The position numbers and the translations under genes are program-made. Positions 43,833-52,996 of a stretch of 64,000 nt of DNA are shown here, piece by piece. Source of the stretch: Ancylobacter amanitiformis (GTDB lineage Bacteria > Pseudomonadota > Alphaproteobacteria > Rhizobiales > Xanthobacteraceae); the NCBI RefSeq assembly GCF_030814815.1, contig NZ_JAUSVR010000006.1, positions 1 to 64,000 of the forward strand, read 5' to 3'. Each line of letters opens with the position of its first letter. Position 1 is the stretch's first letter. The notes under the pieces were generated by a model. That model had not been told where the DNA came from. It worked only from the letters and a program-made list of their open reading frames with translations, and made no database searches.

Positions 43833-44720
43833 TCAGATCGGCCCGAAGGCGCCGCGCGGCACGTCGGGGCCTTGCGTCAGCGCGACGCGCAGCTTTTCCA
43901 GCGCCCGGCTTTCGATCTGCCGCACCCGCTCCTTGGAGATGCCGAGCCGTGCGCCGAGCGTTTCCAGCGTCTCGCTCTCCTCGTTCAGGCGGCGGGCCTT
44001 GATGATGCGGATCTCGCGCTCGTTCAGCGCCGCCAGCGCGCGCCACAGCCAGCGCCGCCGCCGCTCGCCGTCGATTTCCATCGAGGCCTGCTCGTCGGGC
44101 AGCGGATCGGCGGCGGCGAGCTGGTCGAGCCGGGCGCCTCCATCTTCCTCGCCGGCCTGAAGCGGGGCGTTGAGCGACAGGTCGGGCCCGCTGAGCCGGG
44201 CATCCATGCGCGCCACCTCGACCGGGTTCACGCCGAGGCTACGGGCGATGGCGCCGTGCATCGCCTCGCGCGGGGGCGGTGTGGCGCCGCCGGCGCGCTC
44301 GAGCCGGGTCCGCATGCGGCGCAGGTTGAAGAACAGCGCCTTCTGGCCGGAGGAGGTTCCCCCGCGCACGATCGACCAGTTGCGCAGCACGTAATCCTGA
44401 ATCGCCGCGCGGATCCACCAGGTGGCATAGGTGGAGAAGCGCACGTCATGGGCGGTCTGGAACCGCGCGGCGGCTTCCAGCAGGCCGATATTGGCCTCCT
44501 GCACAAGGTCCGACATGGGCAGGCCATAGCTGCGGAAGCGGCGGGCGATGGCGATGGCGAGGCGCATATGCGCATGCACCAGCTGGTGCATCGCGTGCTC
44601 GTCGCGCTGCTCGGTCCAGCGGCGGGCGAGCCCGTATTCCTCCTCGCGCCCCAGCAGGGGCGCCTTCATCGCGTCCCGCACCAGGACAATGTGACGCTCG
44701 GCCCTGTCGCTCATGCGCAT
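43833..44720 (-). CDS. rpoH2: RNA polymerase sigma-32 family factor, second RpoH type
   Basis: The 295-residue sigma70-family protein has region 2 (RLAIAIARRFRSYGLPMSDLVQEANIGLLEAAARFQTAHDVRFSTYATWWIRAAIQDYVLRNWSIVR), the RpoH box QKALFFNLRR (126-135), and region 4 (LNEREIRIIKARRLNEESETLETLGARLGISKERVRQIESRALEKLRVAL). Alphaproteobacterial RpoH2 copes with oxidative or general stress. A perfect EcfG-type promoter 38 bp upstream (44758-44783) places it in the general stress cascade. Two in-frame ATGs exist (44720, 44714). Confidence 0.93.
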   Translation of the reverse strand: MRMSDRAERHIVLVRDAMKAPLLGREEEYGLARRWTEQRDEHAMHQLVHAHMRLAIAIARRFRSYGLPMSDLVQEANIGLLEAAARFQTAHDVRFSTYATWWIRAAIQDYVLRNWSIVRGGTSSGQKALFFNLRRMRTRLERAGGATPPPREAMHGAIARSLGVNPVEVARMDARLSGPDLSLNAPLQAGEEDGGARLDQLAAADPLPDEQASMEIDGERRRRWLWRALAALNEREIRIIKARRLNEESETLETLGARLGISKERVRQIESRALEKLRVALTQGPDVPRGAFGPI

Positions 44721-44757
44721 CTCTTTGCTCGTTCAGACGGCGGCTGGACAACGTGTC

Positions 44758-44783
44758 AACGCGACCGGGCAAAGGATGGTTCC
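44758..44783 (-). promoter_or_regulatory. EcfG-type general stress promoter for rpoH2
   Basis: On the minus strand GGAAC, 17 nt, CGTT: a perfect consensus match, 38 bp before the rpoH2 ATG, with predicted start near 44750. Confidence 0.85.
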
Positions 44784-44883
44784 CGAAAGGATTCGAGCCG
44801 GGAATGCGGGCCCCGCTTGCCGGCTGGGATTTCCGCGCGCGCGCGGACGACACGGGACAAGAAGGGGGCAAGAAGGGGGGGCC

Positions 44884-44916
44884 AAAAAAGAAAAGCCCGG
44901 CACGGAGCCGGGCTTT
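44884..44916 (-). terminator. strong Rho-independent terminator of carD
   Basis: A perfect 10-bp stem (aaagcccggc with gccgggcttt) with a 5-nt loop is followed on the minus strand by TTTTCTTTTTT. It lies 30 bp after the carD stop and upstream of the rpoH2 promoter. Confidence 0.95.
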
Positions 44917-44946
44917 CATCGCGGTGTCGAAGGGAGAAGCGGCGCC

Positions 44947-45549
44947 TCAGGCGGCGGCTTCCTCGGCTTCGTCGTCGGTATGCTCGACTTCGGCCTCGGC
45001 CTCGACCTCTCCCTTGCCCAGGCGACGCGGGCCCTTGAGCAGGTTCTGCTCGATAGCCTTGATCGCCTCGGTCTCGGTCATGTTCTCGACGGCGGCCAGC
45101 TCGCGGGCCATGCGGTCGAGCGCGGCCTCATAGAGCTGGCGCTCGCTATAGGACTGCTCGGGCTGCGCATCGGAACGATAGAGGTCGCGCACCACTTCGG
45201 CGATGGCGACGAGATCGCCGGAATTGATCTTGGCCTCATATTCCTGAGCGCGGCGGCTCCACATCGTGCGCTTCACGCGGGCGCGGCCCTTGAGGGTCTC
45301 CAGCGCCTTCTTGAGCACGATCGGATCGGAAAGCTTGCGCATGCCGACGGTCACGATCTTCGGCACGGGCACGCGCAGCGTCATCTTGTCCTTTTCGAAA
45401 TGAATGACGAAAAGTTCAAGCTTGAAGCCGGCGACTTCCTGTTCCTCGATCGCCATGATGCGTCCGACACCGTGGGACGGATAAACGATATGCTCGCCCG
45501 TCTTGAAACCCTGGCGGATGTTGTTGGACGGCTTCTTCGTCGACGTCAT
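44947..45549 (-). CDS. carD: CarD/CdnL-family RNA polymerase-binding regulator
   Basis: The 200-residue protein has the N-terminal RNAP beta-binding Tudor-like domain (GFKTGEHIVYPSHGVGRIMAIEEQEVAGFKLELFVIHFEKDKMTLRVPVPK in parts), a helical DNA-binding C-domain (WSRRAQEYEAKINSGDLVAIAEVVRDLYRS, SYSERQLYEAALDRMARELAAVE) and an acidic tail (EAEAEVEHTDDEAEEAAA). It stabilises open promoter complexes, notably at rRNA promoters, and is essential in many relatives. It has its own terminator, and the promoter-like element upstream predicts a 250-nt leader. Confidence 0.95.
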   Translation of the reverse strand: MTSTKKPSNNIRQGFKTGEHIVYPSHGVGRIMAIEEQEVAGFKLELFVIHFEKDKMTLRVPVPKIVTVGMRKLSDPIVLKKALETLKGRARVKRTMWSRRAQEYEAKINSGDLVAIAEVVRDLYRSDAQPEQSYSERQLYEAALDRMARELAAVENMTETEAIKAIEQNLLKGPRRLGKGEVEAEAEVEHTDDEAEEAAA

Positions 45550-45944
45550 GCTGTATCTGCTCCTGGGTCTCGGTTCTTCCGGCGGAGTACCACCCTGGCA
45601 CGCCGTCGCCTCGCGAGTTGCCCCGCGGGGTCAAGAAACACCGCGGCTCCAGCGGATGCCGGAGCCGTACGCTCAGCCGTCGACGGAAAACTCAGGGGAG
45701 CCCGATACGCGGTTGCGCATTGGACAAAGACCCGACATCAATTCCGGGAGGGGCGCTCCGGCCTGGGAGCGTTGCACCATGGCAAACCCATTCGACTGCA
45801 CGGGTAAGCTTATAACACAATTTATGCCGAAATCAAAATACTGCTGCGCTGCAGCGCGCGCGTGGCTGCGGCCGCGGTCCCTGCCACGGCGTCGTGTCGG
45901 CGCGTCGACCATGTCCGGCCCGTCATCGGGTCGGCAGTCCGGAG
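45550..45944. other. 395 bp intergenic region between carD and fdxA
   Basis: Both flanking genes read leftwards, so this holds the carD promoter and the fdxA 3' end. An AT-rich block at 45806-45843 contains a promoter-like pair for carD. The about 250 nt between that block and the carD ATG has no recognisable gene; short frames there lack ribosome binding sites. No terminator is evident for fdxA. Confidence 0.5.
45809..45836 (-). promoter_or_regulatory. candidate sigma70 promoter for carD
   Basis: On the minus strand TTGATT, 16 nt, TATAAG. It lies in the only AT-rich block of the intergenic region. A start near 45802 would give a carD leader of about 250 nt. Confidence 0.45.
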
Positions 45945-46280
45945 CTAGCCCTGCTTACCCGGTTCGGCCGAGAGATACTGTAGCTTGTCGGCTACACCGT
46001 CCCATTCCTTGGCGTCAGGCAGCGGGTCCTTGCGGTCGGTGATGTTGGGCCAGGCCTTGGCATAGTCGGCGTTGATCGTCAGCCACTTGTCGAGGCCGGG
46101 TTCGGTATCGGGTTTGATCGCCTCGGCCGGGCATTCCGGCTCGCACACGCCGCAGTCGATGCATTCGTCCGGATGGATGACGAGGAAGTTCTCACCCTCG
46201 TAGAAACAGTCGACAGGGCACACCGAGACGCAGTCGGTGTACTTGCACTTGATGCAATTCTCCGTGACGACGTAGGTCAT
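45945..46280 (-). CDS. fdxA: 7Fe ferredoxin FdxA
   Basis: The 111-residue protein begins [17 protein letters not shown]. Cysteines at 9, 17, 21 and 40, 43, 46, 50 bind a 3Fe-4S and a 4Fe-4S cluster (pattern CX7CX3C and CX2CX2CX3CP), with extra Cys12 and Cys25. A C-terminal stretch with [18 protein letters not shown] follows, typical of the Azotobacter ferredoxin I-like class. It carries electrons at low potential; the partner is not in this window. It reads downstream of proA with a 156-bp gap. Confidence 0.95.
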   Translation of the reverse strand: MTYVVTENCIKCKYTDCVSVCPVDCFYEGENFLVIHPDECIDCGVCEPECPAEAIKPDTEPGLDKWLTINADYAKAWPNITDRKDPLPDAKEWDGVADKLQYLSAEPGKQG

Positions 46281-46436
46281 TCATCCGGTCTCCGCGCCGG
46301 GCGTGTAGATTGGCCCGCGGCCCTCCCCTAGCGCACCGTCTCAAACGGCGCAAGGAACATGAACGCATGGCGACAGCCGGCGGGCTCCCAGCGGGCTCAT
46401 GGCCTGCCGGGCTGTGCCAGCCCTGCCGGAGGAGGG

Positions 46437-47798
46437 TCAGGGGCGGATCTGGCCGGTGCCCCGCACCCGGTATTTGAACGAGGTCAACTGCTCGGCGCCC
46501 ACCGGCCCGCGCGCGTGCATGCGCCCGGTGGCGATGCCGATCTCGCCGCCGAAGCCGAATTCGCCGCCATCGGCGAACTGGGTCGAGGCATTGTGAACCA
46601 CGATCGCGGAATCGACCTCGCTGAGGAAGGTTTCCGCCACCACGGCATCTTCGGTCAGGATGGCGTCGGTGTGGTGCGAACCATAGGTCTCGATATGGTC
46701 GATCGCGGCATGGAGACCGTCCACCAGCTTCACCGAGATGATGGCGTCGAGATATTCGGTGCGCCAGTCGCCCTCGCTGGCCGGCCGCACGCGCGGATCC
46801 ACCGCCTGCGTCGCCGCATCGCCGCGCACCTCGCAGCCCTCGTCGAGCAGCATGGTCACGAGCGGGGCCAGCAGCGTACCCGCGCCGGCGCTGTCCACCA
46901 GCAGCGTCTCGGCCGCCCCGCACACGCTGGTGCGGCGCAGCTTGGCGTTCCTCACCACGGCCAGCGCCTTGGCGGGGTCCGCCGCCTTGTCGACATAGAT
47001 GTGCACCAGCCCTTCGAGATGGGCGAAGACCGGCACGCGCGCCTCGCTCTGCACGCGGGCGACAAGGCTTTTACCGCCGCGCGGCACGATGACGTCGATC
47101 GCGCCCGCGAGGCCCCCCAGCATTTCGCCCACCGCCGCGCGGTCGCGGGTCGGCACCAGCTGGATGGCGTCGGCCGGCAGTCCGGCGCTGGCAATGCCCT
47201 CGGCCATGGCGGCGTGGATGGCGCGGCTCGACTGGAAACTGTCCGAGCCGCCACGCAGGATCACCGCGTTGCCGGCCTTGAGGCAGAGGCTGCCGGCATC
47301 CGCCGTCACGTTGGGCCGGCTCTCATAGATGACGCCGACCACGCCGAGCGGGGTGCGCACGCGCTCCATCCTCAGCCCGTTGGGCCGCTCCCAGCTGTCG
47401 ATCACCGTGCCGACCGGATCGGGCAGATCGGCGATCTCCTCGACGCCGCGCGCGGTCGCGTCCAGGCGGGCCGCGCTGAGCGTCAGCCGGTCCAGCATGG
47501 AGGCGCTCATGCCGGAAGCCTGCGCCGCCGCCACGTCCTGCGCGTTGGCGGCGAGAATGGCGGAGGCCTGGGCGCGGATGGCCTGGGCGGCCGCCTTAAG
47601 CCCGGCGCGCTTGGCCTCGGCCGAGGCGAGCGCCAGGGTGCGGGCGGCGGCCCGCGCGCGGCGGCCGATCTCCAGCATCAGCGCCGGCACATCATTCGCC
47701 GGTTCCGGCTGCGGGGCCGGCACGCCGAGACGGGTCTCGGGGGCGGAAGCGGCACGCAGGGAGGCGGCGGACGAGGTGGCGGATGACGCGGCGGACAT
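46437..47798 (-). CDS. proA: glutamate-5-semialdehyde dehydrogenase
   Basis: The 453-residue ALDH-fold enzyme has the ProA landmarks: [51 protein letters not shown], and the catalytic Cys in [16 protein letters not shown]. It reduces gamma-glutamyl phosphate to the semialdehyde in proline biosynthesis. The N-terminus is about 30 residues longer than E. coli ProA, Ala/Ser-rich. A GTG in frame at 47807 is the alternative start. No proB lies next to it in the window. Confidence 0.95.
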   Translation of the reverse strand: MSAASSATSSAASLRAASAPETRLGVPAPQPEPANDVPALMLEIGRRARAAARTLALASAEAKRAGLKAAAQAIRAQASAILAANAQDVAAAQASGMSASMLDRLTLSAARLDATARGVEEIADLPDPVGTVIDSWERPNGLRMERVRTPLGVVGVIYESRPNVTADAGSLCLKAGNAVILRGGSDSFQSSRAIHAAMAEGIASAGLPADAIQLVPTRDRAAVGEMLGGLAGAIDVIVPRGGKSLVARVQSEARVPVFAHLEGLVHIYVDKAADPAKALAVVRNAKLRRTSVCGAAETLLVDSAGAGTLLAPLVTMLLDEGCEVRGDAATQAVDPRVRPASEGDWRTEYLDAIISVKLVDGLHAAIDHIETYGSHHTDAILTEDAVVAETFLSEVDSAIVVHNASTQFADGGEFGFGGEIGIATGRMHARGPVGAEQLTSFKYRVRGTGQIRP

Positions 47799-48015
47799 GG
47801 CGTTCACTCGGGCTTTCCCCGCGCATCCTTCACGCGGGGGTCATGAAACGGGCGCCCTATCTACCACTAGTCGGCCGCCGGCGCACCAAAGCGAATTCGC
47901 GCGGTGCCGGGCTCCGGCCGAGGGGATCCGGGGGCGCGCCTTTCCGCGGGGCCATGAGGATCGGGACGTCGAGGAATCGGGGCGTTACGTCTTGCCATTT
48001 CTCGCGTGACGTCCG

Positions 48016-48894
48016 ATGTCAGGTCACACCTTTAACGTCGAACAGGGGAGACCGGGCGACGTGTTGCGTGCTTTCGACATCGCCTGGGATGCCTTCTGGC
48101 GCTTCGTCGAGGATGACGGGTGGGCGATTTCCAGCCATATCGCCCTGTCCGCGCTGATGTCGCTGTTCCCCTTCCTCATCTTCGTCACCGCGCTGGCGGC
48201 GTTCTTCGATTTCAAGAACCTCGCCGACGAGACGGTGCAATTGATGCTGGAGGCGTGGCCCAGCCAGGTCGCCGCGCCGATCGGCCGGGAAATTCGCAAC
48301 GTGCTGACGCAGGTGCGCACCGACGTGCTGACCGTCGGCGTGGTGCTGGCGATCTACTTCTCCTCCAACGGCATCGAGAGCCTGCGCATCGGCCTCAACC
48401 GCGCCTATGGCGTGCGTGAGAAGCGATCCTGGTACTGGCTGCGGCTCGAATCCATCGGCTATGTCGTCGTCGGGGCGGCCGGGCTGCTGGCGCTGTCCTT
48501 CCTGGTGGTGCTCGGGCCGGTGCTGTGGCTCACCGCCATACGCTGGGTGCCCGCGCTCACGCCCTTCGGCTGGATGATCACCTTTCTGCGCTATGCCGCG
48601 ACCTCGGCCATCCTCATCGTCGCGCTGGTGGTCGCGCATATGTGGCTGCCGGCGGGGCGGCGCACGCTCACCGAGGTCGCGCCGGGCATTCTGGTCACGC
48701 TGGCGCTGTGGCTGGCCGCCGGCGCCGCGTTCGGCCGCTATCTCGCCGAGTTCGCGAGCAACTACGTCACCACCTATGCCGGCCTCGCCTCGGTGATGAT
48801 CGCGCTCATCTTCCTCTACACGACGGCGTCGATCTTCGTGTATGGCGGCGAACTCAACGCCGCCATTCGCCGTGCCCGCTCCGGCGCCTTCTGA
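48016..48894 (+). CDS. YihY/BrkB-family membrane protein
   Basis: The 292-residue protein has six hydrophobic segments with the family pattern: FEDDGWAISSHIALSALMSLFPFLIFVTALAAFF-type start, VGVVLAIYFSSNGIESLRIGLNRAYGVREKRSWYWLRLESIGYV, and a C-terminal YAGLASVMIALIFLYTTASIFVYGGELNAAIRR. It was once annotated as RNase BN, now regarded as a likely transporter or lipid-related protein. It is divergent from proA with 217 bp between. Confidence 0.92.
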   Translation: MSGHTFNVEQGRPGDVLRAFDIAWDAFWRFVEDDGWAISSHIALSALMSLFPFLIFVTALAAFFDFKNLADETVQLMLEAWPSQVAAPIGREIRNVLTQVRTDVLTVGVVLAIYFSSNGIESLRIGLNRAYGVREKRSWYWLRLESIGYVVVGAAGLLALSFLVVLGPVLWLTAIRWVPALTPFGWMITFLRYAATSAILIVALVVAHMWLPAGRRTLTEVAPGILVTLALWLAAGAAFGRYLAEFASNYVTTYAGLASVMIALIFLYTTASIFVYGGELNAAIRRARSGAF

Positions 48895-49048
48895 GCCCGC
48901 CGATCGGCGCGCCCGCGCTTGTTGACCCGCGTCAAGGCGGCTTGCCGGCGGCCGTGCTCCTATGAGAGCGGGCTCCTGCGCGGAGCATCCTCCGGGATGG
49001 CCGATCGGGTCGGGGCAGCACCGCGCCAGCGCGCGGGAGGAGGCGTGA

Positions 49049-49519
49049 ATGAGCCGCACGGACACGATCAAGATCAAGGCCGGCGCGTGGGTCGTCGTGT
49101 GCGACGGCCACAAGGCGCTCATTCTCGTCAATGAGGGCGACGCGGCCTTTCCCAACCTGCGCACGCACGAGGTGCACGCGCAGGACAACCCGCCCAGCCG
49201 CGCGCAGGGCGCCGATGCGCCCGGTCGGGTACACCAGTCGTCCAGCCCGGCCCGTTCGTCGGTGGAGCCGACGGACTGGCACGAAGAGGCCGAGCGCGCC
49301 TTTTTGCGCATGATCGCCGATCGGCTGGAGGCGGCGGTTGCCGCCGGGGAGACGCGTTCGGTCGTGGTGGTGGCGCCCCCGCGCGCGCTCGGCGTGCTGC
49401 GCCCGCTCTATGGTCGCGCGCTGGCCGCAGCGGTGGACGCGGAGATCGACCGCGATCTGGTGAAGCTGCCGCTGCACGAGATCGAGCAGCACCTCGCCGG
49501 CGGACAGGCCACGGGCTGA
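49049..49519 (+). CDS. host attachment family protein (PF10116-like)
   Basis: The 156-residue protein starts after GGGAGGAGG. It has the family framework KIKAGAWVVVCDGHKALILVNEGDAAFPNLRTHEVH, a Pro/Ser linker, DWHEEAERAFLRMIADRLEAAVAAGETRSVVVVAPPRALGVLRPLYGRALAAAVDAEIDRDLVKLPLHEIEQHL. The name comes from an Agrobacterium attachment mutant; the fold resembles release-factor/eRF1 domains. Its function here is unproven. Confidence 0.88.
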   Translation: MSRTDTIKIKAGAWVVVCDGHKALILVNEGDAAFPNLRTHEVHAQDNPPSRAQGADAPGRVHQSSSPARSSVEPTDWHEEAERAFLRMIADRLEAAVAAGETRSVVVVAPPRALGVLRPLYGRALAAAVDAEIDRDLVKLPLHEIEQHLAGGQATG

Positions 49520-49632
49520 CCCGCGCCCTCGCATCGGCTCCCGTCTTGCCCGGTGGCGCGGTCTGGCGGACTGTTGTCGTCGGCGATATCCCGTTGGTCG
49601 TTGGCGGCGGCGGGTGAGGTGAGGGCGCGCGG

Positions 49633-50589
49633 ATGTGGGATTTCTCGATCGGAACCGCGTTCGGGCTGGTGGCGCGCACCTGGCCCTTCGTGCTGCTGCG
49701 GCTCGTCGTCTATGCCGCGTCCGTGCTGGCCATCCTCGCCGGCACCGGCCTTGGGGTGGGTGTCGGCTGGAGCCTCGGCGGGCTGTTCGGCCGCGACGAG
49801 AGCCTGTTCGGCGCGATGATCGTCGGTGTCGGCGGTCTCAGCCTGATGTTCGGCGTGCTGTGGTGGGTGCGCCAGTATGTCGTCTATCTCGTCAAGGCCG
49901 GCCATGTCGCGGCGATGGACGCGCTGCTGCGCGGTGCCGCGCTTCCCGACGGGCGATCGCAGATCCGGTTTGCCACCGCGATGGTCCGCGCGCGCTTTCT
50001 GGAGGTGAATGTGCTGTTCGGCATGGATCTGCTGATCCGCGGCACGGTGCGCGCCTTTGTCGGAATCATGGACGTGCTGACCTTCTGGATACCCGGCGCG
50101 GGGGCGCTCGACCGGTTCGTCGCCGCGGTGCTGCGGGTGGCGCTCGGCCTGGTCGACGAGATCATCCTCGCCTACATCATCCGCCGCGATGGCGTGCCGC
50201 CCGGCGACGCGGCGCGGGACGGGCTGGTGCTTTACGCGCAGAATGCCGGCCCGCTGGCGCGCAACGCGGTGTGGATCGCGCTGTTCGACTATGCGCTGAC
50301 CCTTCTCATCTTCCTCCTGCTGCTCGGGCCGGCGGTGGGGCTCGCCTATTGGCTGCCGGGAGCGCTCGGCGGCTTCGGCATCGTGGTCGCCCTCGCCAGC
50401 GCCTGGGCGCTGCGGGCGGCGCTGATCGAGCCGCTGTCGATCGCGGCACTGTTGCAGGCCTATGACGTCGCGACTCGCGGGCAGGCGCCGAACCCGGCCT
50501 GGACCGCGCGGCTGGACGCGGCGTCTGCCGCCTTCCGCGATCTCGGCCATCGCCCGCCGGCCGCGCGTGGCATGAAGGGGACGGCATGA
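49633..50589 (+). CDS. multi-pass membrane protein of unknown family
   Basis: The 318-residue protein has about six hydrophobic segments (ARTWPFVLLRLVVYAASVLAILAGTGLGVGVG, GAMIVGVGGLSLMFGVLWWVRQYVVYLV, VRAFVGIMDVLTFW, a segment near 200, ALFDYALTLLIFLLLLGPAVGLAYWLPG, GFGIVVALASAWALRAALIEPLSIAALLQAY). No family is recognised. The last codons lie in a 14-bp tandem duplication (ggcatgaaggggac at 50569-50596), which adds MKGTA to the C-terminus. It precedes tspO by 117 bp. Confidence 0.75.
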   Translation: MWDFSIGTAFGLVARTWPFVLLRLVVYAASVLAILAGTGLGVGVGWSLGGLFGRDESLFGAMIVGVGGLSLMFGVLWWVRQYVVYLVKAGHVAAMDALLRGAALPDGRSQIRFATAMVRARFLEVNVLFGMDLLIRGTVRAFVGIMDVLTFWIPGAGALDRFVAAVLRVALGLVDEIILAYIIRRDGVPPGDAARDGLVLYAQNAGPLARNAVWIALFDYALTLLIFLLLLGPAVGLAYWLPGALGGFGIVVALASAWALRAALIEPLSIAALLQAYDVATRGQAPNPAWTARLDAASAAFRDLGHRPPAARGMKGTA

Positions 50590-50596
50590 AGGGGAC
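50569..50596. repeat. 14-bp tandem repeat, two copies
   Basis: Two identical ggcatgaaggggac units cover the 3' end of the membrane protein gene; a partial third follows. The shift contributed by the repeat supplies the stop codon. Confidence 0.9.
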
Positions 50597-50706
50597 GGCA
50601 TGAGGGGTGGGGAATTCGCGCCGGAGGTGATCCGACCGGACGTCTCGGCCACTATAAGCAGTCGAATCAGCCGCTGCCGCGGCCTTGATCGCGCAGGGAG
50701 GCCCCG

Positions 50707-51183
50707 ATGAAGACATTGTCCTTCTTCCGTCTCGTCGTCGCCGTCGGCGTGTGCCTGGCGGTCGGCGCGCTGGGCTCGCTGGCTACCACGCCGAAGATCC
50801 CGACCTGGTATGCGAGCCTCGCCAAGCCGTCCTTCACGCCGCCCGACGCCGCGTTCCCCATCGTCTGGACCACGCTCTACGTGCTGATGGCGGTGGCGCT
50901 GTGGCGGCTCTGGCAGCTTCACGCGCCCTCGCCCGAACGGCGGACGGCGATCGCGCTGTGGATCGTCCAGCTGGCGCTCAACGCCGTGTGGTCGCCCGTT
51001 TTCTTCGGCATGGAGGCGATCGGGGCGGGACTGGCGATCATCCTGGCTCTGTGGCTGGCCATTGCCGCCACGATCTGGGCGGCAGCGCGGATCGACCGTA
51101 TCGCGGCCTGGCTGCTGGTGCCCTATCTCGTCTGGGTGTCCTATGCGACCGTGTTGAATGCTGCCATTGTCGTGATGAACTGA
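50707..51183 (+). CDS. tspO: TspO/MBR-family tryptophan-rich sensory protein
   Basis: The 158-residue, five-helix protein starts after GGGAGG. Conserved: TPKIPTWYASLAKPSFTPPDAAFPIVWTTLYVLMAVALWRLW, then ALWIVQLALNAVWSPVFFGM, and PYLVWVSYATVLNAAIVVMN. TspO binds tetrapyrroles and steroids, and in Rhodobacter regulates photosynthesis genes. Its closeness to a cobalamin adenosyltransferase gene suits tetrapyrrole handling but is not proof. Confidence 0.95.
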   Translation: MKTLSFFRLVVAVGVCLAVGALGSLATTPKIPTWYASLAKPSFTPPDAAFPIVWTTLYVLMAVALWRLWQLHAPSPERRTAIALWIVQLALNAVWSPVFFGMEAIGAGLAIILALWLAIAATIWAAARIDRIAAWLLVPYLVWVSYATVLNAAIVVMN

Positions 51184-51219
51184 ATGCCGGCCTCGCGCCG
51201 CGCTCGCCGGAGATAAACG

Positions 51220-51423
51220 ATGGATCTCGTCACCATCGCCAAATTCGTGGTCCTGCCCATCGCGCTCGGCGCGGTCGCGGTCGTTCTCGTGCTCGGCCTC
51301 GCCAACATGGCGCGGGGCGGCTCGCCCCAGCGCTCGCAGAAGCTGATGCAGTGGCGCGTGCTGCTGCAGGCGGTGGCGCTCGGCTGCGTGCTCGTCACCA
51401 TCTTCCTCATGAACCGGGGCTGA
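51220..51423 (+). CDS. HIG1-domain twin-membrane protein
   Basis: The 67-residue protein has two membrane helices (LPIALGAVAVVLVLGLANMARGG and LLQAVALGCVLVTIFLMNRG) joined by SPQRSQKLMQWRV, the HIG1/QRRQ motif region. GGAG precedes the ATG. Mitochondrial homologues (Rcf1) assist cytochrome oxidase; alphaproteobacterial ones are small twin-helix proteins of similar suspected function. It lies 24 bp before the adenosyltransferase gene, so the two are co-transcribed. Confidence 0.9.
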   Translation: MDLVTIAKFVVLPIALGAVAVVLVLGLANMARGGSPQRSQKLMQWRVLLQAVALGCVLVTIFLMNRG

Positions 51424-51447
51424 GGCCGCAGGGGACGCGCATCCGCC

Positions 51448-52035
51448 ATGGTGGTGCTCAACCGCATCTATACCCGCACCGGCGACGACGGCACGACCGC
51501 GCTCGGCACCGGCGAGCGCCGCGTCAAGCACGACCTGCGGATCGCCGCCTATGGCACGGTGGACGAGACCAATGCCGCCATCGGCGTGGCGCGGCTGCAT
51601 ACCGGCGCGCTGGCCGATATCGATGGCGTGCTCGCGCGGGTGCAGAACGACCTGTTCGATCTCGGCGCCGACCTCGCCACCCCCGATGACGGCGTCGATC
51701 GCGGCTATGAGCCGCTGCGCATCGTCGCGCGCCAGGTGGATCGGCTGGAGCACGACATCGACATGCTCAACAAGCCGCTCAGGCCGCTGCGCTCCTTCGT
51801 GCTCCCGGCCGGCACGCCGGCCGCGGCGCACCTGCATGTGGCGCGCACCGTGTGCCGGCGTGCCGAGCGGCTGGTGGTCGAGCTGGCGCAGGCGCCCGGC
51901 GAGACCGTCTCGGCGGCGGCGGTCCGCTACCTCAACCGGCTGTCCGACCTGCTCTTCGTCATGAGCCGCGCCGCCAATGCCCGCGAGGGCGGCGGCGACG
52001 TCCTGTGGGTGCCGGCGGCCGGGCGCGAGGGGTAG
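51448..52035 (+). CDS. pduO: PduO-type cob(I)alamin adenosyltransferase
   Basis: The 195-residue protein has IYTRTGDDGTTALGTGERRVKHDLRIAAYGTVDETNAAIGVAR (ATP-binding N-terminal motif in parts), LFDLGADLATP, RSFVLPAGTPAAAHLHVARTVCRRAERLVVEL and the closing YLNRLSDLLFVMSRAAN. It converts cob(I)alamin to adenosylcobalamin. HIG1 precedes it and the rhomboid gene follows after 8 bp. The etfBA pair further on is a different function though the cluster order is conserved in Rhizobiales. Confidence 0.95.
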   Translation: MVVLNRIYTRTGDDGTTALGTGERRVKHDLRIAAYGTVDETNAAIGVARLHTGALADIDGVLARVQNDLFDLGADLATPDDGVDRGYEPLRIVARQVDRLEHDIDMLNKPLRPLRSFVLPAGTPAAAHLHVARTVCRRAERLVVELAQAPGETVSAAAVRYLNRLSDLLFVMSRAANAREGGGDVLWVPAAGREG

Positions 52036-52043
52036 GGCGCGCC

Positions 52044-52763
52044 ATGCTGCTGCCTATCAATGACGACAACCCGCTGGAAGGCATCACCCACGCCTATGTC
52101 ACCTGGGCGCTGATCGCCGCCAATGTGATCATCTTCGTGCTGGTGCAGCACGGCTACCGCGCGGAGATCGACATCGCCTCGGCCTTCGGCTTCGGCGCCA
52201 TCCCGGCCGTCGTCACCCATGCCGCGGTGCTGCCGGCCGAATATGCCCGCCTGCCGGCCGAACTGACCCTCGTCACCTACATGTTCCTGCACGGCGGCTG
52301 GATGCATCTGGCCGGCAACATGGCCTTCCTCTGGGTGTTCGGCGACAATGTCGAGGATGCGCTCGGCCATGCCCGCTTCCTCGCCTTCTATCTCATCTGC
52401 GGGGTGGTCGGCGGGCTCGCCTATGCCTATGCGGTGCCGGATTCGGCGGCGCCGCTGGTGGGCGCCTCGGCGGGCATATCCGGGCTGGTCGGCGCCTATC
52501 TGATGCTGCACCCCAATGTGCGCATCTGGGTGCTGGTGTTCCTGCGCGTGCCGCTGCGCATTCCCGCCATCTGGCCGCTCGGCGCGTGGATCGCCTTCCA
52601 GCTGTGGAGCGTCATCGGCTCGGGCGATCAGGATACCGCCTGGTGGGCGCATATTGGCGGGCTGCTCACCGGTGCGGTGCTCATCGTCGTCATGCGGCGC
52701 AAGGGCGTGCCGCTCTGGGTGCTGACGCGCGACGGCACCCCCGAGCAACACCCGCCGATCTGA
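52044..52763 (+). CDS. rhomboid-family intramembrane serine protease
   Basis: The 239-residue, six-helix protein has FLHGGWMHLAGNMAFLWVFGDNVED (His83, His88 and Asn92), the catalytic serine in VGASAGISGLVGAYLMLHP (Ser142, with GASA rather than the usual GASG) and AHIGG with catalytic His203. It would cleave substrates within the membrane; targets unknown. It is 8 bp after the adenosyltransferase gene and reads toward etfB with a 233-bp gap that contains no gene. Confidence 0.92.
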   Translation: MLLPINDDNPLEGITHAYVTWALIAANVIIFVLVQHGYRAEIDIASAFGFGAIPAVVTHAAVLPAEYARLPAELTLVTYMFLHGGWMHLAGNMAFLWVFGDNVEDALGHARFLAFYLICGVVGGLAYAYAVPDSAAPLVGASAGISGLVGAYLMLHPNVRIWVLVFLRVPLRIPAIWPLGAWIAFQLWSVIGSGDQDTAWWAHIGGLLTGAVLIVVMRRKGVPLWVLTRDGTPEQHPPI

Positions 52764-52996
52764 TGGCGCCGGCGCGCTTCCCCACGTTGACAGGCCCTTG
52801 GGCGATCCATAGTTTCGCCCCCGCTTTCCGCAGGCCGATGCCGGGCCGTGTCGTCCGTGCGGGGCGCTGAACCGCGGCGCCCTCACCGGGTGCCGCGTGC
52901 AGTCCCCGCCGGTGCCCTCCGGCCCCATCGCATCGCCTTCCTCGACTTGCTGCTGCCGCGACGGCCCCGACATCGCGTCGGGCGGGAGATGTGGTG

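Noticed and set aside
47932-48000. GGGAC...CGTT near the BrkB gene as an EcfG promoter
   Set aside because: The spacing is 15 nt and the -35 element deviates from GGAAC.
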